From: Streptomyces sp. NBC_01275
GTDB lineage: Bacteria > Actinomycetota > Actinomycetes > Streptomycetales > Streptomycetaceae
DNA: 64,000 nucleotides
Direction: 5' to 3'
NCBI RefSeq assembly: GCF_026340655.1
Contig: NZ_JAPEOZ010000001.1
Span: 10,168,001 to 10,232,000 of the forward strand
The notes under the pieces were generated by a model that ran no database searches, had not been told where the DNA came from, and worked only from the letters and a program-made list of their open reading frames with translations. A program made the position numbers and the translations under genes. Within the stretch, counting starts at the first letter, position 1; every line of letters starts with the position of its first letter. Below are positions 18,530-28,352 of the stretch, piece by piece.

Positions 18530-19323
18530 GTGCAGGCTATCGGGTTGCGTCCCAAGGGCCAGGTCATTGCCGATGGTTCGGGGGTGGTCGGTCATGCCGG
18601 GGCACGGCTGCTGGCAGATCTGGCCGATGCCACGGGGCTGACCGCCGCGTACTGCGCCGCGCTCAGGCCGCTTCGGCCACGCGGGACCGGACATGATCCT
18701 ATTGATGACACCGCCCTCGCCTCGCTGGCCGAGGAATCCGTACCTACTTCTCGGTCGGATATGCCATCACCGAGCCGGTCCGCCGCGCCATTCGGGTCAT
18801 GCCCGACCGACTCTGGCACCCCGCCCTGAACCAGGACGGAATGCTGCGTGACGGCGCCGAGGTCGCCGAACTGACCGGCATGATCGAGCTGGACGGCTAT
18901 CCGGCCGACACCCGCATCATCGTGCGCCGCGAGCGGCCGCACCCCGGAGCCCAGCTGTCCCTGTTCGACCAGGACGAGGGCCTGCGTCATCAGGTGTTCC
19001 TCACCGACACCCCCTACTCTGGTGGCGGCTCCGCCCAGTTCCTGGAGGTCCGTCACCGCGGGCACGCATGCGTCGAGGACCACATCCGGTGCGGCAAGAC
19101 CACCGGCTTCGTCCGCTTTCCCTCCCGCGACTTCAACGTCAACGCCGCCTGGCTCGAACTCAGCCTCACGGCGATCGACCTGCTGGCCTGGACGCGCGTC
19201 CTGCTGCTGGACGGCGAACTCGCGGCTGCCGAGCCGAAGAAGCTCCGCTACCGGCTGCTGCACGTCGCCGCACGCCTCACCCGCGGCGGCCGCCGTCTGC
19301 GCTTGCGGATCCCGGCGACCTAG
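18530..19323 (+). pseudogene. IS1380-family transposase with an internal deletion
   Basis: The GTG at 18530 begins with the family's N-terminus (GQVIADGSGVVGHAGARLLADLADATGLT ... HDP). After about 60 codons the sequence jumps, near 18,700-18,745 and with a frame change, to the C-terminal third (EPVRRAIRVMPDRLWHPALNQDGMLRDGAEVAELTG ... VNAAWLELSLTAIDLLAWTRVLLLDGE), which runs to a normal stop. The central catalytic region is gone, so the transposase is dead. An A/T-poor leader with GGAGGGCACTTT precedes the start. Confidence 0.82.
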
Positions 19324-19495
19324 CCCTGGAGAAACGAGCTGGTCAACGCCTTCCACCGCCTTGCCGCGCTGCCCCGCCCGGCCGACTGGCCGGCAATATC
19401 ACCTGACCGCCCACGACCCGAAGGAACCTGGAGAACCCGACCACCGCGCCGGGACTCCACCATGCCCGAGCACCGAGATCGCGTCGCCCACGGTG

Positions 19496-19846
19496 CGAGG
19501 AGTCCCACGACGCCGTCGGTGCGGCGCATGAGGTACTCGGACATGGTGCCGACCGTGAGCAGGCCCGGCTCTGCCTTCAGCAGACGCAGGCTGTCCTCCA
19601 GGCCGACCAGGTGGTCGTGGAAGGCGGCGATCTGGTCGGGGGTGGTGTAGCGGAAGCCGTCGAGTTCGACCAGGTCGAAGCGGCGTTCGGTCTGCGTGGC
19701 CTCCAGCCCGTGGAAGCGCGCGTGCGGGATGGTGGCATCACCCACTGGCGAGTCGTGACATCCCAGTGTCTTGCCGCAGGAGTCCGGAGCCGAGGATGTC
19801 GACGCCGACCAGGATCAGCGTGACGTTCATGCTCATCAGGGCGCGG
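19496..19846 (-). pseudogene. TniB-like transposon ATP-binding protein, C-terminal relic
   Basis: On the minus strand, LMSMNVTLILVGVDILGSGLL continues after a frameshift near 19,742 into RRFDLVELDGFRYTTPDQIAAFHDHL and LLTVGTMSEYLMRRTDGVVGLL. This is the later part of AAA proteins that assist Tn7/Tn5053-type transposition. The Walker A region and C-terminal tail are missing. Confidence 0.65.
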
Positions 19847-20195
19847 ATCAGTCCAGGGTGTCCTGGTCGTCGGCCCGATGCATGCGCAGGCCCGTCACCG
19901 AAGCCACCAGCAGCCTCCCTGCCGTTCCCGACGAACAGAAGGGCCCATGCCTCCCTCAACGGCACCGAAACCATGCCTGAACAGCGGAAACTCAACGCTG
20001 ACGACCGGAAGGACAACGGCTTCTGAAGGTCGGCTCGGCCATACATCTGCCGCTGAGGCATGATCTTGTTGTCGTGGCCTCGACGGTGCCGGAGCTGAGG
20101 CTGGGCCAGGCGACGACGGCGTCGGGGCCCCGGCCGAGGCCAGCCACGAAGCCGTGCAAGCCAGGCACGTCGTTGGCCTGTGCACGCCCTGACCC
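19847..20195. other. No gene recognised
   Basis: The region lies between the TniB relic and the cofC stop. Open frames on both strands lack domains or starts. Confidence 0.5.
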
Positions 20196-20858
20196 TCAGC
20201 TCCACCCGACTACTGAGTCATCGCGCCGACGCAGGTGAACGGTGAGCAACTCCGCAGTGTGCGTGCCGACGCCGAAGACCGCCGCGGCCCCCAAATCCTC
20301 GATCGTGTCCACATCGAGCCGGGCACTGGGAGCGTGCTGCAGCCGCAACTCCACTGCCCCTGAGTCCAGATGGCGTTGCCGGGACGATCCCTCGAATGCA
20401 GGTCGCAAGCGATGTCCGCGTCCAGCGGTCAGCACTGTCGTGCCCCTGTCCGTATGGTCGGGGACGAACGCACGCGAGTGGTTTTGTGCCGCTCGCAGCA
20501 CTCTGTCCAGATCTGCCGCGCGAAGACACGGTAGATCGGCTGTGACGACGGCCACGGCGGAGCTGGCGAGTGTTCGCCGGGCGCTCGTGACGCCACGCAC
20601 GATCGCGTGGTTGAGCCCTCCGCCGGGCGAGTCGTGCACCACCGCCGCATTTCTGTTCGCCGCGTCGGCTGCCGCATCCGCGTCGCTGGTCACGACAATG
20701 ACGCGTGACACCGAGAGCGCGCTCAACACCGCGTCAAGCGTGTCCAGGAAGAAAGCGCGCGCCAGACGCTCCCGGTGTACCGTCGCAGGGCCGAGACGAG
20801 ACTTCCCGATCGAAAACGGCTTGACCGGGACGACCGCCGTCCACGTTTCCCCTCTCAC
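20196..20858 (-). CDS. cofC: 2-phospho-L-lactate/phosphoenolpyruvate guanylyltransferase (F420 biosynthesis)
   Basis: This 220-residue nucleotidyltransferase makes the GPP-lactate or phosphoenolpyruvyl-GMP donor that CofD/FbiA joins to deazaflavin Fo. The family motif [14 protein letters not shown] occurs at residues 9-22, followed by [17 protein letters not shown] and GRGTTVL-like segments. The GTG at 20858 overlaps the fbiC stop by 4 bp (GTGA), a translational-coupling arrangement that fixes the start. Together with fbiC it supplies two dedicated F420 steps; FbiA and FbiB are not in the window. Confidence 0.9.
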   Translation of the reverse strand: MRGETWTAVVPVKPFSIGKSRLGPATVHRERLARAFFLDTLDAVLSALSVSRVIVVTSDADAAADAANRNAAVVHDSPGGGLNHAIVRGVTSARRTLASSAVAVVTADLPCLRAADLDRVLRAAQNHSRAFVPDHTDRGTTVLTAGRGHRLRPAFEGSSRQRHLDSGAVELRLQHAPSARLDVDTIEDLGAAAVFGVGTHTAELLTVHLRRRDDSVVGWS

Positions 20859-23440
20859 CGCTTCCCCTCCTCCAGCACCGGCAGCAGCTCCGGCAGGCGA
20901 CCGTCCGACACCCGCGCCGCCTGCTGCCGCTCCTGGGACACCTCGCCGTACAGCGTCGTCCGGGGCCGGGACGGACGGCCCGCCGCCTCCGCCACCGCGA
21001 TCAGGTCCCGCACCGACTTGTACGAGCCGTACGACGAGCCTGCCATCCGGGAGATGGTCTCCTCCATCAGCGTCCCGCCGAGGTCGTTGGCGCCCGAGCG
21101 CAGCATCTCCGCCGCGCCCTCGGTGCCCAGCTTCACCCAGCTCGTCTGGATGTTGGGGATGTACGGATGCAGCAGGAGGCGGGCCATCGCCGTCACCGCC
21201 CTGTTGTCCCGCATCGAGGGGCCAGGGCGCGAGATGCCCGCCAGGTACACCGGCGCGTTCGTGTGGATGAACGGCAGCGTCACGAACTCCGTGAAGCCGC
21301 CCGTCCGCTGCTGCATCCCGGCCAGCGTCCTGAAGTGGCCGAGCCAGTGCCGGGGCTGGTCGACATGGCCATACATCATCGTCGAGGAGGAGCGGAGGCC
21401 CACCTCGTGGGCCGTCTCGATGACCTCGATCCAGGTCGCCGTGGGCAGCTTGCCCTTGGTGAGGACCCAGCGGACCTCGTCGTCGAGGATTTCCGCCGCC
21501 GTGCCGGGGATCGAGTCCAGGCCCGCCTCCTTCGCCGCCGTCAGCCACTCGCGGACGGACAGGCCGGTGCGGGTCGCGCCGTTGACCACCTCCATCGGGG
21601 AGAAGGCGTGGACGTGCATCCCGGGGACGCGTTCCTTGACCGCCTTCGCGGTGTCGAAGTAGGCCGTGCCGGGTAGGTCAGGGTGGATGCCACCCTGCAT
21701 ACAGACCTCGACCGCGCCAACGTCCCACGCCTGCTGGGCGCGGTCGGCGACCTGGTCCAGGGAGAGGGTGTAGGCGTCCGCGTCCGTCCTGCGCTGGGCG
21801 AACGCGCAGAAGCGGCAGCCGGTGTAACAGACGTTGGTGAAGTTGATGTTGCGGGTGACGATGTACGTGACGTCGTCGCCGACCGCCGACTTGCGGACGT
21901 CGTCGGCCACACCGCGCAGGGCGTCCAGCGCGGCGCCGTCCGCGTGCAGCAGCGCCAGCGCCTCCGCGTCGGTCAGCTTCGTCGGGTCGTCGGCGGCCAC
22001 CCGCAGCGCGTCCCGTACGTCCGTGTCGATGCGTTCCGGGAGCATGCCGGGTGCCGCCGCCTCGCGCAGGGCGCCCCAGTCGCCGTAGACCTCGTCGAAG
22101 TCGTCGCGGCGGTCGGCCTTACGGCCGGTTGTGTCGATGGTGGTGTGCAGGTCGGTGCGGCCGGATGCGACGAAGACCTCCTCGGGCTCCTGCCAGGGGT
22201 GGCCCTCGACCACGGCGTCGGGGAGCGCGAGCCCCGTCTCGGGGTCGGCGAGCGCGGCCACGTGCGGACGCAGCCGCGGGTCCAGCCAGGGCTCGCCGCG
22301 CCGGACGAACTCCGGGTACACGCAGAGGCGTTCGCGCAGCTCGAAGCCGGCCGCCGCGGACTTCGCGGTGAGGTCCTCGATCTGCGGCCAGGGGCGCTCG
22401 GGGTTGACGTGGTCGATGGTGAGCGGGGAGACCCCGCCCCAGTCGTCGATCCCGGCGCCGATCAGCCGCTCGTACTCGCTGTCGACGAGGTTCGGCGGGG
22501 CCTGGATACAGCCCGACGGGCCCATGAGGAGCCGGGCGACGGCCACCGTGGCGACCAGCTCGTCCAGCTCCGCGTCCGGCATGCCGCGCATCGCGGTGTC
22601 CGGCTTGGCGCGGAAGTTCTGGATGATCAGTTCCTGGACGCCGTGATAGGCGCGGGAGACCTTGCGGAGGGCGAAGAGGGAGTCGGCCCGCTCCTCGTAC
22701 GTCTCCCCGATCCCGATGAGCACGCCGGACGTGAAGGGGACGGAGGAACGACCCGCGTCCTCAAGGACCCGCAGCCGGACCGCCGGCTCCTTGTCGGGCG
22801 AGCCGTGGTGCGGGCCGCCCGGCTCCGACCACAGCCTCGTCGCGGTCGTCTCCAGCATCATGCCCATAGAGGGGGCCACCGGCTTGAGCCGCTGGAAGTC
22901 CGTCCACGACATCACGCCCGGGTTGAGGTGCGGCAGCAGCCCCGTCTCCTCCAGGATCCGGATCGAGATGGCCCGGACGTACGCGATGGTGTCGTCGTAC
23001 CCGTGCGCGTCGAGCCACTCCCGGGCCTCCGGCCACCGGTCCTCCGGCTTGTCGCCAAGCGTGATCAGCGCTTCCTTGCAGCCGAGCGCGGCCCCCTTGC
23101 GTGCCACGTCCAGCAACTCGTCCGGCGACATGAACATCCCGTGCCCGGCCCGGCGCAGCTTGCCGGGGACCGTGACGAACGTGCAGTAGTGGCACTTGTC
23201 CCGGCACAGCCGGGTGAGCGGGATGAATACGCTCTTGGAGTAGGTGATGACGCCGGGGCGGCCGGCCTCGGCGAGACCGGCGTCGCGGACACGGGCGGCC
23301 GACGCGGCCAGGTCGGTCAGGGCCTCGCCGCGGGCCTGGAGCAGGACGGCCGCCTCGGTGACATCGAGGGCGACGCCGTCCCGGGCGCGTTTGAGAGCGC
23401 GACGCATGGAGTTCTCGGTGAGGCCGGTTGCCCAGGTCAT
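20855..23440 (-). CDS. fbiC: Bifunctional Fo synthase (CofG-CofH fusion)
   Basis: This 861-residue enzyme builds 7,8-didemethyl-8-hydroxy-5-deazariboflavin from tyrosine and a ribityl-uracil precursor. Two radical-SAM domains are visible: the CofG-like half with CRDKCHYC (CX3CX2C) and the CofH-like half with CYTGCRFC. Length matches actinobacterial FbiC. I chose the ATG at 23440 ([16 protein letters not shown]); an in-frame codon 30 bp upstream is less likely. It follows npdG by 100 bp and overlaps cofC, so these genes may be transcribed with the nucleoside transporter upstream. Most actinomycetes carry one housekeeping fbiC, so this copy may be an extra one (inference). Confidence 0.95.
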   Translation of the reverse strand: MTWATGLTENSMRRALKRARDGVALDVTEAAVLLQARGEALTDLAASAARVRDAGLAEAGRPGVITYSKSVFIPLTRLCRDKCHYCTFVTVPGKLRRAGHGMFMSPDELLDVARKGAALGCKEALITLGDKPEDRWPEAREWLDAHGYDDTIAYVRAISIRILEETGLLPHLNPGVMSWTDFQRLKPVAPSMGMMLETTATRLWSEPGGPHHGSPDKEPAVRLRVLEDAGRSSVPFTSGVLIGIGETYEERADSLFALRKVSRAYHGVQELIIQNFRAKPDTAMRGMPDAELDELVATVAVARLLMGPSGCIQAPPNLVDSEYERLIGAGIDDWGGVSPLTIDHVNPERPWPQIEDLTAKSAAAGFELRERLCVYPEFVRRGEPWLDPRLRPHVAALADPETGLALPDAVVEGHPWQEPEEVFVASGRTDLHTTIDTTGRKADRRDDFDEVYGDWGALREAAAPGMLPERIDTDVRDALRVAADDPTKLTDAEALALLHADGAALDALRGVADDVRKSAVGDDVTYIVTRNINFTNVCYTGCRFCAFAQRRTDADAYTLSLDQVADRAQQAWDVGAVEVCMQGGIHPDLPGTAYFDTAKAVKERVPGMHVHAFSPMEVVNGATRTGLSVREWLTAAKEAGLDSIPGTAAEILDDEVRWVLTKGKLPTATWIEVIETAHEVGLRSSSTMMYGHVDQPRHWLGHFRTLAGMQQRTGGFTEFVTLPFIHTNAPVYLAGISRPGPSMRDNRAVTAMARLLLHPYIPNIQTSWVKLGTEGAAEMLRSGANDLGGTLMEETISRMAGSSYGSYKSVRDLIAVAEAAGRPSRPRTTLYGEVSQERQQAARVSDGRLPELLPVLEEGKR

Positions 23441-23539
23441 GGAAATCTTTCTCTCTCGATCGTGTCTCACCCGCCCTACCCTCCTTTGATGACGGAGGCA
23501 GGCATCTCCGACATTCGGTACGCAGCTAGCCAGACGCCA

Positions 23540-24229
23540 CTACACGTCGGTCACACGCAGGCCCGCGTGGGCCTTGTAACGCCGGTTGACGGAGATGAGG
23601 TTGGCCACGAGCGACTCGACCTGGTGGGCGTTGCGCAGCCGTCCGGAGTAGACGCCGCGCATGCCGGGGACGCGGGCGGCGAGGGCCTGGACGACGTCGG
23701 TGGCCGCGCGCTCGTCGCCAAGCACCATCACGTCGGTGTCGATGGCCTCGACCCCCTGGTCCTGGAGCAACACGGCGGACAGGTGGTGGAAGGCTGCCGT
23801 GACCCGTGAGTCGGGAAGCAGCGCGGCGGCCTGCTCGGCCGCGCTGCCCTCGGCGGGCTTGAGGGAGTAGGCGCCCTCCTTGTCGAAGCCGAGCGGGTTG
23901 ACGCAGTCCACGACGATCTTCCCGGCGAGTTCGGTCCGCAGCGCCTCCAGGGTGGCCGCGTGGCCGTCCCAGGGCACGGCGACGATCACGACGTCGCTGT
24001 CCCGTGCAGTGGCCTGGTTGTCGGCGCCCCAGATGCCCAGTCCCAGCTCGGCGGCGGCCGTCTCGGCCCGGTCTGCGGTCCGGGAACCGATCACGACCTG
24101 CTGTCCGGCCTTAGCCAGCCGGTAGGCCAGGCCCTTGCCCTGGGGGCCGGTGCCGCCAAGGATGCCGACCACGAGTGCGGAGACGTCGGGAAGGTCGTGC
24201 GGGCCGGGCTTGGGGGCGGTTGTGCTCAT
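23540..24229 (-). CDS. npdG: NADPH:F420 oxidoreductase
   Basis: This 229-residue Rossmann enzyme transfers hydride between NADPH and coenzyme F420. It shows the NADP motif VGILGGTGPQGKGLAYRLAKAGQQVVIGSR at the N-terminus, VVIVAVPWDGH, and FHHLSAVLLQD typical of Fno/NpdG. Here it would regenerate F420H2. It begins 46 bp after the second permease stop in the same direction, suggesting one leftward operon with the BMP transporter. Its pairing with fbiC/cofC on one side and an LLM-class F420-type enzyme on the other is the main clue to the pathway. Confidence 0.93.
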   Translation of the reverse strand: MSTTAPKPGPHDLPDVSALVVGILGGTGPQGKGLAYRLAKAGQQVVIGSRTADRAETAAAELGLGIWGADNQATARDSDVVIVAVPWDGHAATLEALRTELAGKIVVDCVNPLGFDKEGAYSLKPAEGSAAEQAAALLPDSRVTAAFHHLSAVLLQDQGVEAIDTDVMVLGDERAATDVVQALAARVPGMRGVYSGRLRNAHQVESLVANLISVNRRYKAHAGLRVTDV

Positions 24230-24275
24230 GGTGCTCCTGTCTCGAAAACGTATGGTTCGGCGCTCGGCATTCGGC

Positions 24276-25562
24276 TCATCCCTTGACGTACGGTCGCCCG
24301 ACGGCGGCGGGGCCGCGGACCTGGCCGACCAGCCCCGCGACCGCGAAGATCGTCACGACGTAGGGCAGCATCAGCAGGAAGTCGCTGGGTACGGGGGATC
24401 CGAGGATGCCGAGGACGTTCTGCAGGTTGCTGGCGAAGCCGAACAGCAGGGCCGCCAGCGTGGCCCGGGCGGGGTTCCACCGGCCGAAGATGACGGCGGC
24501 CAGCGCGATGAACCCGGCCCCGCTGGTGATGTTCTTCGTGAACGAGTTGACCGCGGCGAGGGTGTAGTAGGCACCGCCGAGTCCGGTGACGGCACCGGCG
24601 AGCGCCACGTTCCACAGCCGGGTGCGGCTCACGCCGATCCCGACGGTGTCCGCGGCCTGGGGGTGTTCGCCGACGGCCCGCAGCCGCAGGCCCCAGCGCG
24701 TCTTGTACAGCCCGAACGTCACGGCCGCGACCGCGACGTACATCAGGTAGACGATCACGGTCTGCCGGAACAGCACCGGTCCGAGGACGGGGATCGCCGA
24801 CAGCACGGGGATCTCGATGACGGACAGCTGCGGCGCGGTATTCAGCGATTGCGTGTTGCTGACCAGAACGCTGGAGTAGAGGAAGCTCGTCAGTCCTAGG
24901 ACGAGAGCGTTGAGCACGACTCCGACGATGACCTGGTCCACGAGCGTCCTGATCGCGAACGCGCTGAGGACGAAGGAGACGAGCATCCCGGCGGCCATGG
25001 CGGACACCAGGCCCACGACGACCGACCCGGTCGCCGACGCACCGACGGCCGCGACGAACGCGCCGGCCAGCAGCTGCGCCTCGATCGCGATGTTCACGAT
25101 GCCCACGCGTTCGCAGATCACCCCGCCCAGGGCGCCGAAGATCAACGGCACGCTCAGTGCCAGAGAGCCGCTGAGCAGGGCCACCACAGGAAGCGTGTGA
25201 CCTGCGGCCGACCAGGAGAGGAAGCCGGTCAGCAGGTCCGCGGCGAACAGGGTGGTCAGCCAGAGCGGGGCGCGGCGACCTCGCTGGACCAGCACGGCGC
25301 CGGCCACGCACCCGACGAGGGCGAGGACGACCGTGACGATCGACGTGGTCCGCACGCCGAGCGGCAGGGACGGCAGTTCCAGCCCCTCGGCAGAACCTCC
25401 GTGGAAGGTGAACTCCGTGGTTCCGCCGCGTCCGTACACCACCAGGACGAGGAGAGCCGCCAGGGTGAACACGCCGTAGGCGATCGGCACCCGCCAGGAA
25501 CGGTGAACCGTCAGGGGGGCGCCGGCCGGAGCCTGGCTGGTGGTCGCTTCGACGGTCGTCAT
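24276..25562 (-). CDS. ABC transporter permease (nucleoside type, YufQ/NupQ-like)
   Basis: This 428-residue membrane protein of the BPD_transp_2 family has about ten helices. It shows LIFGALGGVICERVGIVNIAIEAQLLAGAF and LRLRAVGEHPQAADTVGIGVSRTR, the usual coupling segment for BMP-linked importers. The ATG at 25562 overlaps the upstream permease stop by 4 bp (ATGA). An N-terminal ~45-residue hydrophilic leader precedes the first helix. It forms a heterodimeric channel with the neighbouring permease. Confidence 0.92.
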   Translation of the reverse strand: MTTVEATTSQAPAGAPLTVHRSWRVPIAYGVFTLAALLVLVVYGRGGTTEFTFHGGSAEGLELPSLPLGVRTTSIVTVVLALVGCVAGAVLVQRGRRAPLWLTTLFAADLLTGFLSWSAAGHTLPVVALLSGSLALSVPLIFGALGGVICERVGIVNIAIEAQLLAGAFVAAVGASATGSVVVGLVSAMAAGMLVSFVLSAFAIRTLVDQVIVGVVLNALVLGLTSFLYSSVLVSNTQSLNTAPQLSVIEIPVLSAIPVLGPVLFRQTVIVYLMYVAVAAVTFGLYKTRWGLRLRAVGEHPQAADTVGIGVSRTRLWNVALAGAVTGLGGAYYTLAAVNSFTKNITSGAGFIALAAVIFGRWNPARATLAALLFGFASNLQNVLGILGSPVPSDFLLMLPYVVTIFAVAGLVGQVRGPAAVGRPYVKG

Positions 25563-26827
25563 GCCGATGCCTCCTTGGTGCGCTGCCGTTGTGCCGCCGT
25601 GCCGGGTGCGGGGGTCCGGAAGATCGCCCGGACCAGGGGCGGCGCGGCGATGAAGAGCACGATGACCGCCTGGATGACCTGCACGAGGTCGATCGAGACG
25701 CCCTGGGACGCCTGCATGGCGTATCCGCCGGTCTGGAAGACGCCGAACAGGATGCCTGCGGCGAGCACGCCCCCGGGCCGTGACCGGCCGAGCAGGGCGA
25801 CGGTGATGGCGTTGAAGCCGATGCCCGCGTCGAGGGAGGTGGTGAACCCGGTCGTGGTCTGGCCGAGGACCTGGTAAGCGCCGCCCAGGCCGATGAACAG
25901 TCCCGAGATGAGCATGGAGAGCACCACTGTCCGCCGGACGTCGATGCCCGCGGTCCGGGCGGCGTCCGGGTTCTCGCCCACCGCTCGCAGCCGGAACCCC
26001 AGGGTCGACCGGCTCAGCAGCCACCATGCGATGCCCACGGCGGCGAGTGCGAACAGGAAGCCGAGGTTGAGCACGGACCCGAACAGGGACGGGAAGACTG
26101 CGGTCGGCAGTTCCGGCGGGGAGACCGGGTTGCTCGAATCCGGCGTCTGGAGCAGGGAGGTGTGCAGGAAGTAGTCGAGGACGTAGAAGGCGACGTAGTT
26201 GAGCATGATCGTGAGGATCACCTCGCTCGCGCCGGTGCGTGCCTTGATCACGCCCGCCACCCCGGCCCATATCGCCCCGGCCGCGAGCCCGCCGCCGACC
26301 GCGGCCAGGAGATGCAGGCCCGTGGGCAGGTGTACGGCGAACCCGATCCACCCGGCGCCGGCTCCGGAGACGAGGATCTGGCCCTGCCCACCGATGTTGA
26401 AAAGTCCGGTCCGGAAGGCGACGGCGCTGCCCAGGCCCGCAGCGATGAGCGGGGTCGCGAACCCCAGGCTGACGAGCAACGGATGGAAGCCCGTGCCGCC
26501 GAAGTCGTAGACCCCGCCCTGGAACAGGGCGCTGTAGGCGCCGCCGACCGCGTCGCCGGCCGCCGTGAGCGTGTCCGTCGGGCGGGTGAAGAAGTACGGG
26601 AGGGCGGTCTGTACGGCGCTGTCAGTGGCGGCGATCAGGACCGCGACCACGGCGAGCGCGGCCACGACCGCGAGGACCGAGAGGACGACGTTGCCTTCCA
26701 GCGCCTGTCGCGCGGCGGTGACCAGACCTGATCCGGTGGTCGGGTCCGCCGGGGCGGGCCCGCTCTTCGGAGGGGGTTCGGCGGTGTCGGTGACGGCCGC
26801 GGGTTCCGTGTGCTGTGTCCTGTTCAC
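25559..26827 (-). CDS. ABC transporter permease (nucleoside type, YufP/NupP-like)
   Basis: This 422-residue permease of the BPD_transp_2 family has FRTGLFNIGGQGQILVSGAGAGWIGF and LGFRLRAVGENPDAARTAGIDVRRT motifs and about eight to ten membrane helices. The start overlaps the ATPase stop by 4 bp. An N-terminal proline-rich cytoplasmic tail of ~50 residues precedes the first helix. Such pairs import purine or pyrimidine nucleosides in Bacillus and Streptococcus, which agrees with the pyrimidine catabolic genes nearby. Confidence 0.92.
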   Translation of the reverse strand: MNRTQHTEPAAVTDTAEPPPKSGPAPADPTTGSGLVTAARQALEGNVVLSVLAVVAALAVVAVLIAATDSAVQTALPYFFTRPTDTLTAAGDAVGGAYSALFQGGVYDFGGTGFHPLLVSLGFATPLIAAGLGSAVAFRTGLFNIGGQGQILVSGAGAGWIGFAVHLPTGLHLLAAVGGGLAAGAIWAGVAGVIKARTGASEVILTIMLNYVAFYVLDYFLHTSLLQTPDSSNPVSPPELPTAVFPSLFGSVLNLGFLFALAAVGIAWWLLSRSTLGFRLRAVGENPDAARTAGIDVRRTVVLSMLISGLFIGLGGAYQVLGQTTTGFTTSLDAGIGFNAITVALLGRSRPGGVLAAGILFGVFQTGGYAMQASQGVSIDLVQVIQAVIVLFIAAPPLVRAIFRTPAPGTAAQRQRTKEASA

Positions 26828-28338
26828 GCCGCGACCTCCGCGGGCAGTTCTCCGGCCATCATCAGTCCGAGGGTGTCCCGCGGTGTGTCCGCAGGCACGA
26901 TCCCGACGATCCGGCCCCTGTAGACGACCGCGACGCGGTCGGCGAGTGCGATCACCTCGTCCAGTTCGGTGGAGACGACGATCACCGGCATGCCCGCGTC
27001 GCGGGCCGCGATGATCTGCCCGTGGACGAACTCGATGGAACCAACGTCGAGACCGCGGGTCGGCTGCGACGCGATGAACAGTCTTAGGTCGCGGGAGAGT
27101 TCACGGGCCAGCACGACCTTCTGCTGGTTGCCGCCGGACAGCCGGCCCACCGCCGTGTCGATGCCCTGCGCACGGATGTCGAACTCGGTGATCTTGCGCC
27201 GCGCGAACGCGTTCAGCGCGGCGAGACGGAGGGTGCCGAAACGGGTGAACGGCGACCGGCCCGACCGGTTCAGCATGAGGTTCTCGGCGATGCTGAACTC
27301 CGGGACGAGCCCATCGCGCTGACGGTCCTCCGGCACGAACCCGACGCCCATCTCGACGACTTGGGCGACGGACTTGCCGGTCAGCGGGGTGCCGTACAGG
27401 GTGACGCTGCCGGTCAGCCGGTCCTGCAGTCCGAAGATCGCCTCGGTCAGTTCCGTCTGCCCATTGCCTTGTACGCCGGCGATGGCGAGTACCTCGCCTG
27501 CGTGGACGGTGAAGGTCACGTCGTCCACGACCGGGCTGCCGCCCCGGTCGAAGACACTCAGTCCGTCCACGACCAGCGCCGCATCCCCATGTTTCGGCGG
27601 CTCCTTGCTGACGGTGAGCGCCACGCTGCGGCCCACCATCATCATGGCCAACTCGGCGTTGGACGCCTCCGGTTCGGCTTCGCCGACGACCTGCCCGAGG
27701 CGGATGACGGTGATCCGGTCGGCGACCTCGCGGACCTCCCGCAGCTTGTGGGTGATGAAGACGACGGCGGTTCCCGCAGCCTTCAACTGCCGCATGATCG
27801 CCATTAGTTCATCGGTCTCCTGCGGAGTGAGCACGGCGGTCGGCTCGTCGAACACCAGCACCTTGGCGTCCCGGGAGAGCGCCTTGACGATCTCCACCCG
27901 CTGCTGCACGCCCACCGGAAGCTCGTCGATCCTCGCGTTCGGGTCGATGTCGAACCCGAAACGGTCCGAGATCTCGCGGACCTTGGCCCGGGCGGCCGGC
28001 AGATCCAGCCGACCGCCGAACCGAGTCGACTCGTGGCCGAGCATCACGTTCTCGGCGACCGTGAAGACGGGCACGAGCATGAAGTGCTGGTGCACCATGC
28101 CGATACCCGCTCTCATGGCGTCCCCGGGTCCCACGAACCGCTGCTCCTGGCCGTCGAGCAGGATCTGCCCCTCGTCGGTCTGGAGGAGGCCGTAGAGGAT
28201 GTTCATCAGGGTCGACTTTCCGGCCCCGTTCTCGCCCAGGAGGCAGTGGATCTCCCCGGGCTCGACCACGAGGTCGATGTGGTCGTTCACCGTGAGCGTG
28301 CCGAACCGCTTGGTGATGCCGCGTAGTTCCAGTCGCAT
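26824..28338 (-). CDS. ABC transporter ATP-binding protein, duplicated ATPase (YufO/NupO-like)
   Basis: This 504-residue ATPase has two ABC cassettes, as in sugar and nucleoside importers of the carbohydrate-uptake type 2 group. The first has Walker A GENGAGKST, signature LPVGVQQRVEI and Walker B VLVFDEPT. The second has the degenerate Walker A GVQGNGQTEL, signature RLSGGNQQKV and LFIASQPTRGLD. Asymmetric cassettes are normal for this family. It lies 14 bp after the BMP lipoprotein gene and overlaps the first permease. Confidence 0.95.
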   Translation of the reverse strand: MRLELRGITKRFGTLTVNDHIDLVVEPGEIHCLLGENGAGKSTLMNILYGLLQTDEGQILLDGQEQRFVGPGDAMRAGIGMVHQHFMLVPVFTVAENVMLGHESTRFGGRLDLPAARAKVREISDRFGFDIDPNARIDELPVGVQQRVEIVKALSRDAKVLVFDEPTAVLTPQETDELMAIMRQLKAAGTAVVFITHKLREVREVADRITVIRLGQVVGEAEPEASNAELAMMMVGRSVALTVSKEPPKHGDAALVVDGLSVFDRGGSPVVDDVTFTVHAGEVLAIAGVQGNGQTELTEAIFGLQDRLTGSVTLYGTPLTGKSVAQVVEMGVGFVPEDRQRDGLVPEFSIAENLMLNRSGRSPFTRFGTLRLAALNAFARRKITEFDIRAQGIDTAVGRLSGGNQQKVVLARELSRDLRLFIASQPTRGLDVGSIEFVHGQIIAARDAGMPVIVVSTELDEVIALADRVAVVYRGRIVGIVPADTPRDTLGLMMAGELPAEVAA

Positions 28339-28352
28339 CAGATCTTCACCTG

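Noticed and set aside
24276..26351. 691-codon frame spanning both permeases
   Set aside because: Its first part is a shadow of the upstream permease; the real second permease starts at 25,562 with an ATGA overlap.
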